A stretch of DNA of 64,000 nt from Auanema rhodensis (lineage: Eukaryota > Nematoda > Chromadorea > Rhabditida > Rhabditidae): the NCBI GenBank assembly GCA_964057225.1, contig OZ059897.1, positions 310,001 to 374,000 of the forward strand, written 5' to 3'. Shown piece by piece: positions 25,101 to 37,901 of the stretch; position 1 is the stretch's first letter, and each line of letters opens with the position of its first letter. The notes beneath the pieces are model-generated. The model was not told where the DNA came from and did not search any database. It saw nothing but the letters and a program-made list of their open reading frames with translations. The position numbers were made by a program, and so were the translations under genes.

Positions 25101-25617
25101 TTATATCCTCGATTTTCACCCTGAACAATTAATTTTTTCGTTGAATAACATTGTCCATCGTCTTTGCCTTGAATAAAGGAATCTAAAAACATCTACTTTT
25201 GGCTAAATTATTTTGAAATTTTTCGAAAAAATTTTTGTCAAAATGTTTTTGGAAGCAATGTTGAGTGTACATGGAAACTCAACATACACTAATGCATCAT
25301 TTTTCAAACGATCATAACTAATTTTTGTATTAAGCGTTTCTCAATGTAGTATAGTGCATTCGATGCGGATTTTTAAGCTGCGTCGATCTCTGTTATCAGA
25401 TTTGCGCTAGCTTAAAAATGCACCGAGATATCAACTGATATAAGTTCACACTTATATCCTCGATTTTCACCCTGAAGAATTAATTTTTTCGTTGAATAAC
25501 ATTGTCCATCGTCTTTGCCTTGAATAAAGGAATCTAAAAACACCTACTTTTTGCTAAATTATTTTGAAATTTTTCGAAAAAATTTTTGTCAAAATGTTTT
25601 TGGAAGCAATGTTGAGT
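22108..25617 (+). repeat. Transition block, monomers 64-73
   Basis: The block starts with units like monomers 19-20 (GAAGGAAT/CATCATC at 22108, GCGCATTTTCAAAC near 22558). It contains the last CATCATC I saw in the array (near 22350). From 23161 the AAGCCTTTC and ATCTCTG variants appear for the first time. The GCATTG ending, until then rare, becomes common. Private changes include ATATCAAATG near 23325, ATTTTAAAG near 23966 and TCTATCG near 24110. Confidence 0.8.
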
Positions 25618-28600
25618 GTACATGGAAACTCAACATACACTAATGCATCATTTTTCAAACGATCATAACTAATTTTTGTATTAAGCGTTTCTCAATGTAG
25701 TATAGTGCATTCGATGCGGATTTTTAAGCTGCGTCGATCTGTGTTATCAGATTTGCGCTAGCTTAAAAATGCACCGAGATATCAACTGATATAAGTTCAC
25801 ACTTATATCCTCGATTTTCACCCTGAAGGAATAATTTTTTCGTTGAATAACATTGTCCATCGTCTTTGCCTTGAAAAAAGGAATCTAAAAACATCTACTT
25901 TTTGCTAAATTATTTTGAAATTTTTCGAAAAAATTTTTGTCAAAATGTTTTTGGAAGCATTGTTGAGTGTACATGGAAACTCAACATACACTAATGCATC
26001 ATTTTTCAAACGATCATAACTAATTTTTGTATTAAGCGTTTCTCAATGTAGTATAGTGCATTCGATGCGGATTTTTAAGCTGCGTCGATCTGTGTTATCA
26101 GATTTGCGCTAGCTTAAAAATGCACCGAGATATCAACTGATATAAGTTCACACTTATATCCTCGATTTTCACCCTGAAGGAATAATTTTTTCGTTGAATA
26201 ACATTGTCCATCGTCTTTGCCTTGAAAAAAGGAATCTAAAAACATCTACTTTTTGCTAAATTATTTTGAAATTTTTCGAAAAAATTTTTGTCAAAATGTT
26301 TTTGGAAGCATTGTTGAGTGTACATGGAAACTCAACATACACTAATGCATCATTTTTCAAACGATCATAACTAATTTTTGTATTAAGCCTTTCTCAATGT
26401 AGTATAGTGCATTCGATGCGGATTTTTAAGCTGCGTCGATCTCTGTTATCAGATTTGCGCTAGCTTAAAAATGCACCGAGATATCAACTGATATAAGTTC
26501 ACACTTATATCCTCGATTTTCACCCTGAAGAATTAATTTTTTCGTTGAATAACATTGTCCATCGTCTTTGCCTTGAAAAAAGGAATCTAAAAACATCTAC
26601 TTTTTGCTAAATTATTTTGAAATTTTTCGAAAAAATTTTTGTCAAAATGTTTTTGGAAGCATTGTTGAGTGTACATGGAAACTCAACATACACTAATGCA
26701 TCATTTTTCAAACGATCATAACTAATTTTTGTATTGAGCGTTTCTCAATGTAGTATAGTGCATTCGATGCGGATTTTTAAGCTGCGTCGATCTGTGTTAT
26801 CAGATTTGCGCTAGCTTAAAAATGCACCGAGATATCAACTGATATAAGTTCACACTTATATCCTCGATTTTCACCCTGAAGAATTAATTTTTTCGTTGAA
26901 TAACATTGTCCATCGTCTTTGCCTTGAAAAAAGAAATCTAAAAACATCTACTTTTTGCTAAATTATTTTGAAATTTTTCGAAAAAATTTTTGTCAAAATG
27001 TTTTTGGAAGCATTGTTGAGTGTACATGGAAACTCAACATACACTAATGCATCATTTTTCAAACGATCATAACTAATTTTTGTATTAAGCGTTTCTCAAT
27101 GTAGTATAGTGCATTCGATGCGGATTTTTAAGCTGCGTCGATCTGTGTTATCAGATTTGCGCTAGCTTAAAAATGCACCGAGATATCAACTGATATAAGT
27201 TCACACTTATATCCTCGATTTTCACCCTGAAGAATTAATTTTTTCGTTGAATAACATTGTCCATCGTCTTTGCCTTGAATAAAGGAATCTAAAAACACCT
27301 ACTTTTTGCTAAATTATTTTGAAATTTTTCGAAAAAATTTTTGTCAAAATGTTTTTGGAAGCAATGTTGAGTGTACATGGAAACTCAACATACACTAATG
27401 CATCATTTTTCAAACGATCATAACTAATTTTTGTATTAAGCGTTTCTCAATGTAGTATAGTGCATTCGATGCGGATTTTTAAGCTGCGTCGATCTGTGTT
27501 ATCAGATTTGCGCTAGCTTAAAAATGCACCGAGATATCAACTGATATAAGTTCACACTTATATCCTCGATTTTCACCCTGAAGGAATAATTTTTTCGTTG
27601 AATAACATTGTCCATCGTCTTTGCCTTGAAAAAAGGAATCTAAAAACATCTACTTTTTGCTAAATTATTTTGAAATTTTTCGAAAAAATTTTTGTCAAAA
27701 TGTTTTTGGAAGCATTGTTGAGTGTACATGGAAACTCAACATACACTAATGCATCATTTTTCAAACGATCATAACTAATTTTTGTATTAAGCGTTTCTCA
27801 ATGTAGTATAGTGCATTCGATGCGGATTTTTAAGCTGCGTCGATCTGTGTTATCAGATTTGCGCTAGCTTAAAAATGCACCGAGATATCAACTGATATAA
27901 GTTCACACTTATATCCTCGATTTTCACCCTGAAGGAATAATTTTTTCGTTGAATAACATTGTCCATCGTCTTTGCCTTGAAAAAAGGAATCTAAAAACAT
28001 CTACTTTTTGCTAAATTATTTTGAAATTTTTCGAAAAAATTTTTGTCAAAATGTTTTTGGAAGCATTGTTGAGTGTACATGGAAACTCAACATACACTAA
28101 TGCATCATTTTTCAAACGATCATAACTAATTTTTGTATTAAGCCTTTCTCAATGTAGTATAGTGCATTCGATGCGGATTTTTAAGCTGCGTCGATCTCTG
28201 TTATCAGATTTGCGCTAGCTTAAAAATGCACCGAGATATCAACTGATATAAGTTCACACTTATATCCTCGATTTTCACCCTGAAGAATTAATTTTTTCGT
28301 TGAATAACATTGTCCATCGTCTTTGCCTTGAAAAAAGGAATCTAAAAACATCTACTTTTTGCTAAATTATTTTGAAATTTTTCGAAAAAATTTTTGTCAA
28401 AATGTTTTTGGAAGCATTGTTGAGTGTACATGGAAACTCAACATACACTAATGCATCATTTTTCAAACGATCATAACTAATTTTTGTATTGAGCGTTTCT
28501 CAATGTAGTATAGTGCATTCGATGCGGATTTTTAAGCTGCGTCGATCTGTGTTATCAGATTTGCGCTAGCTTAAAAATGCACCGAGATATCAACTGATAT

Positions 28601-28776
28601 AAGTTCACACTTATATCCTCGATTTTCACCCTGAAGAATTAATTTTTTCGTTGAATAACATTGTCCATCGTCTTTGCCTTGAAAAAAGAAATCTAAAAAC
28701 ATCTACTTTTTGCTAAATTATTTTGAAATTTTTCGAAAAAATTTTTGTCAAAATGTTTTTGGAAGCATTGTTGAGT
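25618..28776 (+). repeat. Pentamer repeat, period 1755 bp
   Basis: Monomers 74-77 (25618-27021) and 79-82 (27373-28776) share their order: two GAAGGAAT units, an AAGCCTTTC/ATCTCTG unit, then a TATTGAG unit with GAAAAAAGAA. AAGCCTTTC lies at 26385 and 28140, and GTATTGAG at 26731 and 28486, both 1755 bp apart. A shorter four-unit version, with AAGCCTTTC at 24981, precedes it, 1404 bp upstream of 26385. Confidence 0.88.
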
Positions 28777-29126
28777 GTACATGGAAACTCAACATACACT
28801 AATGCATCATTTTTCAAACGATCATAACTAATTTTTGTATTAAGCGTTTCTCAATGTAGTAAGTGCATTCGATGCGGATTTTTAAGCTGCGTCGATCTGT
28901 GTTATCAGATTTGCGCTAGCTTAAAAATTCACCGAGATATCAACTGATATAAGTTCACACTTATATCCTCGATTTTCACCCTGAAGGAATAATTTTTTCG
29001 TTGAATAACATTGTTCATCGTCTTTGCCTTGAAAAAAGGAATCTAAAAACATCTACTTTTTGCTAAATTATTTTGAAATTTTTCGAAAAAATTTTTGTCA
29101 AAATGTTTTTGGAAGCATTGTTGAGT
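28777..29126 (+). repeat. Isolated 350-bp monomer (monomer 83)
   Basis: This unit has the TGTAGTAAGTG deletion and AAAATTCACC of the trimer blocks, followed by GAAGGAAT and TTGTTCATCG not found in those blocks. It is a lone relative of the trimer monomer about 7.3 kb downstream, with a 3' half of the middle-domain type. Confidence 0.85.
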
Positions 29127-31934
29127 GTACATGGAAACTCAACATACACTAATGCATCATTTTTCAAACGATCATAACTAGTTTTTGTATTAAGCCTTTC
29201 TCAATGTAGTATAGTGCATTCGATGCGGATTTTTAAGCTGCGTCGATCTCTGTTATCAGATTTGCGCTAGCTTAAAAATGCACCGAGATATCAACTGATA
29301 TAAGTTCACACTTATATCCTCGATTTTCACCCTGAAGGAATAATTTTTTCGTTGAATAACATTGTCCATCGTCTTTGCCTTGAAAAAAGGAATCTAAAAA
29401 CATCTACTTTTTGCTAAATTATTTTGAAATTTTTCGAAAAAATTTTTGTCAAAATGTTTTTGGAAGCATTGTTGAGTGTACATGGAAACTCAACATACAC
29501 TAATGCATCATTTTTCAAACGATCATAACTAATTTTTGTATTAAGCCTTTCTTAATGTAGTATAGTGCATTCGATGCGGATTTCTAAGCTGCGTCGATCT
29601 CTGTTATCAGATTTGCGCTAGCTTAAAAATGCACCGAGATATCAACTGATATAAGTTCACACTTATATCCTCGATTTTCACCCTGAACAATTAATTTTTT
29701 CGTTGAATAACATTGTCCATCGTCTTTGCCTTGAATAAAGGAATCTAAAAACATCTACTTTTGGCTAAATTATTTTGAAATTTTTCGAAAAAATTTTTGT
29801 CAAAATGTTTTTGGAAGCAATGTTGAGTGTACATGGAAACTCAACATACACTAATGCATCATTTTTCAAACGATCATAACTAATTTTTGTATTGAGCGTT
29901 TCTCAATGTAGTATAGTGCATTCGATGCGGATTTTTAAGCTGCGTCGATCTGTGTTATCAGATTTGCGCTAGCTTAAAAATGCACCGAGATATCAACTGA
30001 TATAAGTTCACACTTATATCCTCGATTTTCACCCTGAAGGAATAATTTTTTCGTTGAATAACATTGTCCATCGTCTTTGCCTTGAAAAAAGGAATCTAAA
30101 AACATCTACTCTTTGCTAAATTATTTTGAAATTTTTCGAAAAAATTTTTGTCAAAATGTTTTTGGAAGCATTGTTGAGTGTACATGGAAACTCAACATAC
30201 ACTAATGCATCATTTTTCAAACGATCATAACTAATTTTTGTATTAAGCGTTTCTCAATGTAGTATAGTGCATTCGCTGCGGATTTTTAAGCTGCGTCGAT
30301 CTGTGTTATCAGATTTGCGCTAGCTTAAAAATGCACCGAGATATCAACTGATATAAGTTCACACTTATATCCTCGATTTTCACCCTGAAGGAATAATTTT
30401 TTCGTTGAATAACATTGTCCATCGTCTTTGCCTTGAAAAAAGGAATCTAAAAACATCTACTTTTTGCTAAATTATTTTGAAATTTTTCGAAAAAATTTTT
30501 GTCAAAATGTTTTTGGAAGCAATGTTGAGTGTACATGGAAACTCAACATACACTAATGCATCATTTTTCAAACGATCATAACTAATTTTTGTATTAAGCG
30601 TTTCTCAATGTAGTATAGTGCATTCGATGCGGATTTTTAAGCTGCGTCGATCTGTGTTATCAAATTTGCGCTAGCTTAAAAATGCACCGAGATATCAACT
30701 GATATAAGTTCACACTTATATCCTCGATTTTCACCCTGAAGGAATAATTTTTTCGTTGAATAACATTGTCCATAGTTTTTGCCTTGAAAAAAGGAATCTA
30801 AAAACATCTACTTTTTGCTAAATTATTTTGAAATTTTTCGAAAAAATTTTTGTCAAAATGTTTTTGGAAGCATTGTTGAGTGTACATGGAAACTCAACAT
30901 ACACTAATGCATCATTTTTCAAACGATCATAACTAATTTTTGTATTAAGCGTTTCTCAATGTAGTATAGTGCATTCGATGCGGATTTTTAAGCTGCGTCG
31001 ATCTGTGTTATCAGATTTGCGCTATCTTAAAAATGCACCGAGATATCAACTGATATAAGTTCACACTTATATCCTCGATTTTCACCCTGAAGAATTAATT
31101 TTTTCGTTGAATAACATTGTCCATCGTCTTTGCCTTGAATAAAGGAATCTAAAAACACCTACTTTTTGCTAAATTATTTTGAAATTTTTCGAAAAAATTT
31201 TTGTCAAAATGTTTTTGGAAGCAATGTTGAGTGTACATGGAAACTCAACATACACTAATGCATCATTTTTCAAACGATCATAACTAATTTTTGTATCAAG
31301 CGTTTCTCAATGTAGTATAGTGCAATCGATGCGGATTTTTAAGCTGCGTCGATCTGTGTTATCAGATTTGCGCTAGCTTAAAAATGCACCGAGATATCAA
31401 CTGATATAAGTTCACACTTATATCCTCGATTTTCACCCTGAAGGAATAATTTTTTCGTTGAATAACATTGTCCATAGTCTTTGCCTTGAAAAAAGGAATC
31501 TAAAAACATCTACTTTTTGCTAAATTATTTTGAAATTTTTCGAAAAAATTTTTGTCAAAATGTTTTTGGAAGCATTGTTGAGTGTACATGGAAACTCAAC
31601 ATACACTAATGCATCATTTTTCAAACGATCATAACTAATTTTTGTATTAAGCGTTTCTCAATGTAGTATAGTGCATTCGATGCGGATTTTTAAGCTGCGT
31701 CGATCTGTGTTATCAGATTTGCGCTAGCTTAAAAATGCACCGAGATATCAACTGATATAAGTTCACACTTATATCCTCGATTTTCACCCTGAAGGAATAA
31801 TTTTTTCGTTGAATAACATTGTCCATCGTCTTTGCCTTGAAAAAAGGAATCTAAAAACATCTACTTTTTGCTAAATTATTTTGAAATTTTTCGAAAAAAT
31901 TTTTGTCAAAATGTTTTTGGAAGCATTGTTGAGT
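29127..31934 (+). repeat. Mosaic block, monomers 84-91
   Basis: I see no clean higher-order period here. Units carry many private changes: AACTAGTTTTTG near 29177, ATTTCTAAG near 29580, ACTCTTTGC near 30108, ATTCGCTGC near 30272, ATCAAATTTGCG near 30659, CATAGTTTTTG near 30772, GCTATCTTA near 31021 and GCAATCGATG near 31322. The last GAACAATT with TTTTGGCT monomer lies at 29478-29828. Confidence 0.75.
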
Positions 31935-34742
31935 GTACATGGAAACTCAACATACACTAATGCATCATTTTTCAAACGATCATAACTAATTTTTGTATTA
32001 AGCGTTTCTCAATGTAGTATAGTGCATTCGATGCGGATTTTTAAGCTGCGTCGATCTGTGTTATCAGATTTGCGCTAGCTTAAAAATGCACCGAGATATC
32101 AACTGATATAAGTTCACACTTATATCCTCGATTTTCACCCTGAAGAATTAATTTTTTCGTTGAATAACATTGTCCATAGTCTTTGCCTTGAAAAAAGGAA
32201 TCTAAAAACATCTACTTTTTGCTAAATTATTTTGAAATTTTTCGAAAAAATTTTTGTCAAAATGTTTTTGGAAGCATTGTTGAGTGTACATGGAAACTCA
32301 ACATACACTAATGCATCATTTTTCAAACGATCATAACTAATTTTTGTATTAAGCGTTTCTCAATGTAGTATAGTGCATTCGATGCGGATTTTTAAGCTGC
32401 GTCGATCTGTGTTATCAGATTTGCGCTAGCTTAAAAATGCACCGAGATATCAACTGATATAAGTTCACACTTATATCCTCGATTTTCACCCTGAAGGAAT
32501 AATTTTTTCGTTGAATAACATTGTCCATCGTCTTTGCCTTGAAAAAAGGAATCTAAAAACATCTACTTTTTGCTAAATTATTTTGAAATTTTTCGAAAAA
32601 ATTTTTGTCAAAATGTTTTTGGAAGCATTGTTGAGTGTACATGGAAACTCAACATACACTAATGCATCATTTTTCAAACGATCATAACTAATTTTTGTAT
32701 TAAGCGTTTCTCAATGTAGTATAGTGCATTCGATGCGGATTTTTAAGCTGCGTCGATCTGTGTTATCAGATTTGCACTAGCTTAAAAATGCACCGAGATA
32801 TCAACTGATATAAGTTCACACTTATATCCTCGATTTTCACCCTGAAGGAATAATTTTTTCGTTGAATAACATTGTCCATCGTCTTTGCCTTGAAAAAAGG
32901 AATCTAAAAACATCTACTTTTTGCTAAATTATTTTGAAATTTTTCGAAAAAATTTTTGTCAAAATGTTTTTGGAAGCATTGTTGAGTGTACATGGAAACT
33001 CAACATACACTAATGCATCATTTTTCAAACGATCATAACTAATTTTTGTATTAAGCGTTTCTTAATGTAGTATAGTGCATTCGATGCGGATTTTTAAGCT
33101 GCGTCGATCTCTGTTATCAGATTTGCGCTAGCTTAAAAATGCACCGAGATATCAACTGATATAAGTTCACACTTATATCCTCGATTTTCACCCTGAAGAA
33201 TTAATTTTTTCGTTGAATAACATTGTCCATCGTCTTTGCCTTGAAAAAAGGAATCTAAAAACATCTACTTTTTGCTAAATTATTTTGAAATTTTTCGAAA
33301 AAATTTTTGTCAAAATGTTTTTGGAAGCATTGTTGAGTGTACATGGAAACTCAACATACACTAATGCATCATTTTTCAAACGATCATAACTAATTTTTGT
33401 ATTAAGCGTTTCTCAATGTAGTATAGTGCATTCGATGCGGATTTTTAAGCTGCGTCGATCTGTGTTATCAGATTTGCGCTAGCTTAAAAATGCACCGAGA
33501 TATCAACTGATATAAGTTCACACTTATATCCTCGATTTTCACCCTGAAGAATTAATTTTTTCGTTGAATAACATTGTCCATAGTCTTTGCCTTGAAAAAA
33601 GGAATCTAAAAACATCTACTTTTTGCTAAATTATTTTGAAATTTTTCGAAAAAATTTTTGTCAAAATGTTTTTGGAAGCATTGTTGAGTGTACATGGAAA
33701 CTCAACATACACTAATGCATCATTTTTCAAACGATCATAACTAATTTTTGTATTAAGCGTTTCTCAATGTAGTATAGTGCATTCGATGCGGATTTTTAAG
33801 CTGCGTCGATCTGTGTTATCAGATTTGCGCTAGCTTAAAAATGCACCGAGATATCAACTGATATAAGTTCACACTTATATCCTCGATTTTCACCCTGAAG
33901 GAATAATTTTTTCGTTGAATAACATTGTCCATCGTCTTTGCCTTGAAAAAAGGAATCTAAAAACATCTACTTTTTGCTAAATTATTTTGAAATTTTTCGA
34001 AAAAATTTTTGTCAAAATGTTTTTGGAAGCATTGTTGAGTGTACATGGAAACTCAACATACACTAATGCATCATTTTTCAAACGATCATAACTAATTTTT
34101 GTATTAAGCGTTTCTCAATGTAGTATAGTGCATTCGATGCGGATTTTTAAGCTGCGTCGATCTGTGTTATCAGATTTGCACTAGCTTAAAAATGCACCGA
34201 GATATCAACTGATATAAGTTCACACTTATATCCTCGATTTTCACCCTGAAGGAATAATTTTTTCGTTGAATAACATTGTCCATCGTCTTTGCCTTGAAAA
34301 AAGGAATCTAAAAACATCTACTTTTTGCTAAATTATTTTGAAATTTTTCGAAAAAATTTTTGTCAAAATGTTTTTGGAAGCATTGTTGAGTGTACATGGA
34401 AACTCAACATACACTAATGCATCATTTTTCAAACGATCATAACTAATTTTTGTATTAAGCGTTTCTTAATGTAGTATAGTGCATTCGATGCGGATTTTTA
34501 AGCTGCGTCGATCTCTGTTATCAGATTTGCGCTAGCTTAAAAATGCACCGAGATATCAACTGATATAAGTTCACACTTATATCCTCGATTTTCACCCTGA
34601 AGAATTAATTTTTTCGTTGAATAACATTGTCCATCGTCTTTGCCTTGAATAAAGGAATCTAAAAACATCTACTTTTTGCTAAATTATTTTGAAATTTTTC
34701 GAAAAAATTTTTGTCAAAATGTTTTTGGAAGCAATGTTGAGT
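31935..34742 (+). repeat. Tetramer repeat, period 1404 bp, two units
   Basis: Monomers 92-95 and 96-99 have the same order: CATAGTC unit, GAAGGAAT unit, TTTGCACTAG unit, then TTTCTTAATG/ATCTCTG unit. TTTGCACTAG lies at 32771 and 34175, and CTTAATG at 33061 and 34465, both 1404 bp apart. The last unit differs at the end (GAAAAAAGG and GCATTG in the first tetramer, GAATAAAGG and GCAATG in the second). Confidence 0.9.
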
Positions 34743-37700
34743 GTACATGGAAACTCAACATACACTAATGCATCATTTTTCAAACGATCATAACTAATTT
34801 TTGTATTAAGCGTTTCTCAATGTAGTATAGTGCATTCGATGCGGATTTTTAAGCTGCGTCGATCTGTGTTATCAGATTTGCGCTAGCTTAAAAATGCACC
34901 GAGATATCAACTGATATAAGTTCACACTTATATCCTCGATTTTCACCCTGAAGGAATAATTTTTTCGTTGAATAACATTGTCCATCGTCTTTGCCTTGAA
35001 AAAAGGAATCTAAAAACATCTACTTTTTGCTAAATTATTTTGAAATTTTTCGAAAAAATTTTTGTCAAAATGTTTTTGGAAGCATTGTTGAGTGTACATG
35101 GAAACTCAACATACACTAATGCATCATTTTTCAAACGATCATAACTAATTTTTGTATTAAGCCTTTCTCAATGTAGTATAGTGCATTCGATGCGGATTTT
35201 TAAGCTGCGTCGATCTGTGTTATCAGATTTGCGCTAGCTTAAAAATGCACCGAGATATCAACTGATATAAGTTCACACTTATATCCTCGATTTTCACCCT
35301 GAAGGAATAATTTTTTCGTTGAATAACATTGTCCATCGTCTTTGCCTTGAAAAAAGGAATCTAAAAACATCTACTTTTTGCTAAATTATTTTGAAATTTT
35401 TCGAAAAAATTTTTGTCAAAATGTTTTTGGAAGCAATGTTGAGTGTACATGGAAACTCAACATACACTAATGCATCATTTTTCAAACGATCATAACTAAT
35501 TTTTGTATTAAGCCTTTCTCAATGTAGTATAGTGCATTCGATGCGGATTTTTAAGCTGCGTCGATCTCTGTTATCAGATTTGCGCTAGCTTAAAAATGCA
35601 CCGAGATATCAACTGATATAAGTTCACACTTATATCCTCGATTTTCACCCTGAAGGAATAATTTTTTCGTTGAATAACATTGTCCATCGTCTTTGCCTTG
35701 AAAAAAGGAATCTAAAAACATCTACTTTTTGCTAAATTATTTTGAAATTTTTCGAAAAAATTTTTGTCAAAATGTTTTTGGAAGCATTGTTGAGTGTACA
35801 TGGAAACTCAACATACACTAATGCATCATTTTTCAAACGATCATAACTAATTTTTGTATTAAGCGTTTCTCAATGTAGTATAGTGCATTCGATGCGGATT
35901 TTTAAGCTGCGTCGATCTGTGTTATCAGATTTGCACTAGCTTAAAAATGCACCGAGATATCAACTGATATAAGTTCACACTTATATCCTCGATTTTCACC
36001 CTGAAGGAATAATTTTTTCGTTGAATAACATTGTCCATCGTCTTTGCCTTGAAAAAAGGAATCTAAAAACATCTACTTTTTGCTAAATTATTTTGAAATT
36101 TTTCGAAAAAATTTTTGTCAAAATGTTTTTGGAAGCATTGTTGAGTGTACATGGAAACTCAACATACACTAATGCATCATTTTTCAAACGATCATAACTA
36201 ATTTTTGTATTAAGCGTTTCTTAATGTAGTATAGTGCATTCGATGCGGATTTTTAAGCTGCGTCGATCTCTGTTATCAGATTTGCGCTAGCTTAAAAATG
36301 CACCGAGATATCAACTGATATAAGTTCACACTTATATCCTCGATTTTCACCCTGAAGAATTAATTTTTTCGTTGAATAACATTGTCCATCGTCTTTGCCT
36401 TGAATAAAGGAATCTAAAAACATCTACTTTTTGCTAAATTATTTTGAAATTTTTCGAAAAAATTTTTGTCAAAATGTTTTTGGAAGCAATGTTGAGTGTA
36501 CATGGAAACTCAACATACACTAATGCATCATTTTTCAAACGATCATAACTAATTTTTGTATTAAGCGTTTCTCAATGTAGTATAGTGCATTCGATGCGGA
36601 TTTTTAAGCTGCGTCGATCTGTGTTATCAGATTTGCGCTAGCTTAAAAATGCACCGAGATATCAACTGATATAAGTTCACACTTATATCCTCGATTTTCA
36701 CCCTGAAGGAATAATTTTTTCGTTGAATAACATTGTCCATCGTCTTTGCCTTGAAAAAAGGAATCTAAAAACATCTACTTTTTGCTAAATTATTTTGAAA
36801 TTTTTCGAAAAAATTTTTGTCAAAATGTTTTTGGAAGCATTGTTGAGTGTACATGGAAACTCAACATACACTAATGCATCATTTTTCAAACGATCATAAC
36901 TAATTTTTGTATTAAGCCTTTCTCAATGTAGTATAGTGCATTCGATGCGGATTTTTAAGCTGCGTCGATCTCTGTTATCAGATTTGCGCTAGCTTAAAAA
37001 TGCACCGAGATATCAACTGATATAAGTTCACACTTATATCCTCGATTTTCACCCTGAAGAATTAATTTTTTCGTTGAATAACATTGTCCATCGTCTTTGC
37101 CTTGAATAAAGGAATCTAAAAACATCTACTTTTTGCTAAATTATTTTGAAATTTTTCGAAAAAATTTTTGTCAAAATGTTTTTGGAAGCAATGTTGAGTG
37201 TACATGGAAACTCAACATACACTAATGCATCATTTTTCAAACGATCATAACTAATTTTTGTATTGAGCGTTTCTCAATGTAGTATAGTGCATTCGATGCG
37301 GATTTCTAAGCTGCGTCGATCTGTGTTATCAGATTTGCGCTAGCTTAAAAATGCACCGAGATATCAACTGATATAAGTTCACACTTATATCCTCGATTTT
37401 CACCCTGAAGGAATAATTTTTTCGTTGAATAACATTGTCCATCGTCTTTGCCTTGAAAAAAGGAATCTAAAAACATCTACTTTCTGCTAAATTATTTTGA
37501 AATTTTTCGAAAAAATTTTTGTCAAAATGTTTTTGGAAGCATTGTTGAGTGTACATGGAAACTCAACATACACTAATGCATCATTTTTCAAACGATCATA
37601 ACTAATTTTTGTATTAAGCGTTTCTCAATGTAGTATAGTGCATTCGATGCGGATTTTTAAGCTGCGTCGATCTGTGTTATCAGATTTGCGCTAGCTTAAA

Positions 37701-37901
37701 AATGCACCGAGATATCAACTGATATAAGTTCACACTTATATCCTCGATTTTCACCCTGAAGGAATAATTTTTTCGTTGAATAACATTGTCCATCGTCTTT
37801 GCCTTGAAAAAAGGAATCTAAAAACATCTACTTTTTGCTAAATTATTTTGAAATTTTTCGAAAAAATTTTTGTCAAAATGTTTTTGGAAGCATTGTTGAG
37901 T
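34743..37901 (+). repeat. Partial third copy of the tetramer markers, monomers 100-108
   Basis: TTTGCACTAG recurs at 35930 and CTTAATG at 36220, five monomers (1755 bp) after the preceding copy. Monomers 98-100 match 103-105, so one extra unit separates this copy from the tetramer pair. The next units return to AAGCCTTTC/ATCTCTG types. Private changes include ATTTCTAAG near 37302 and TACTTTCTGC near 37480. Confidence 0.8.
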
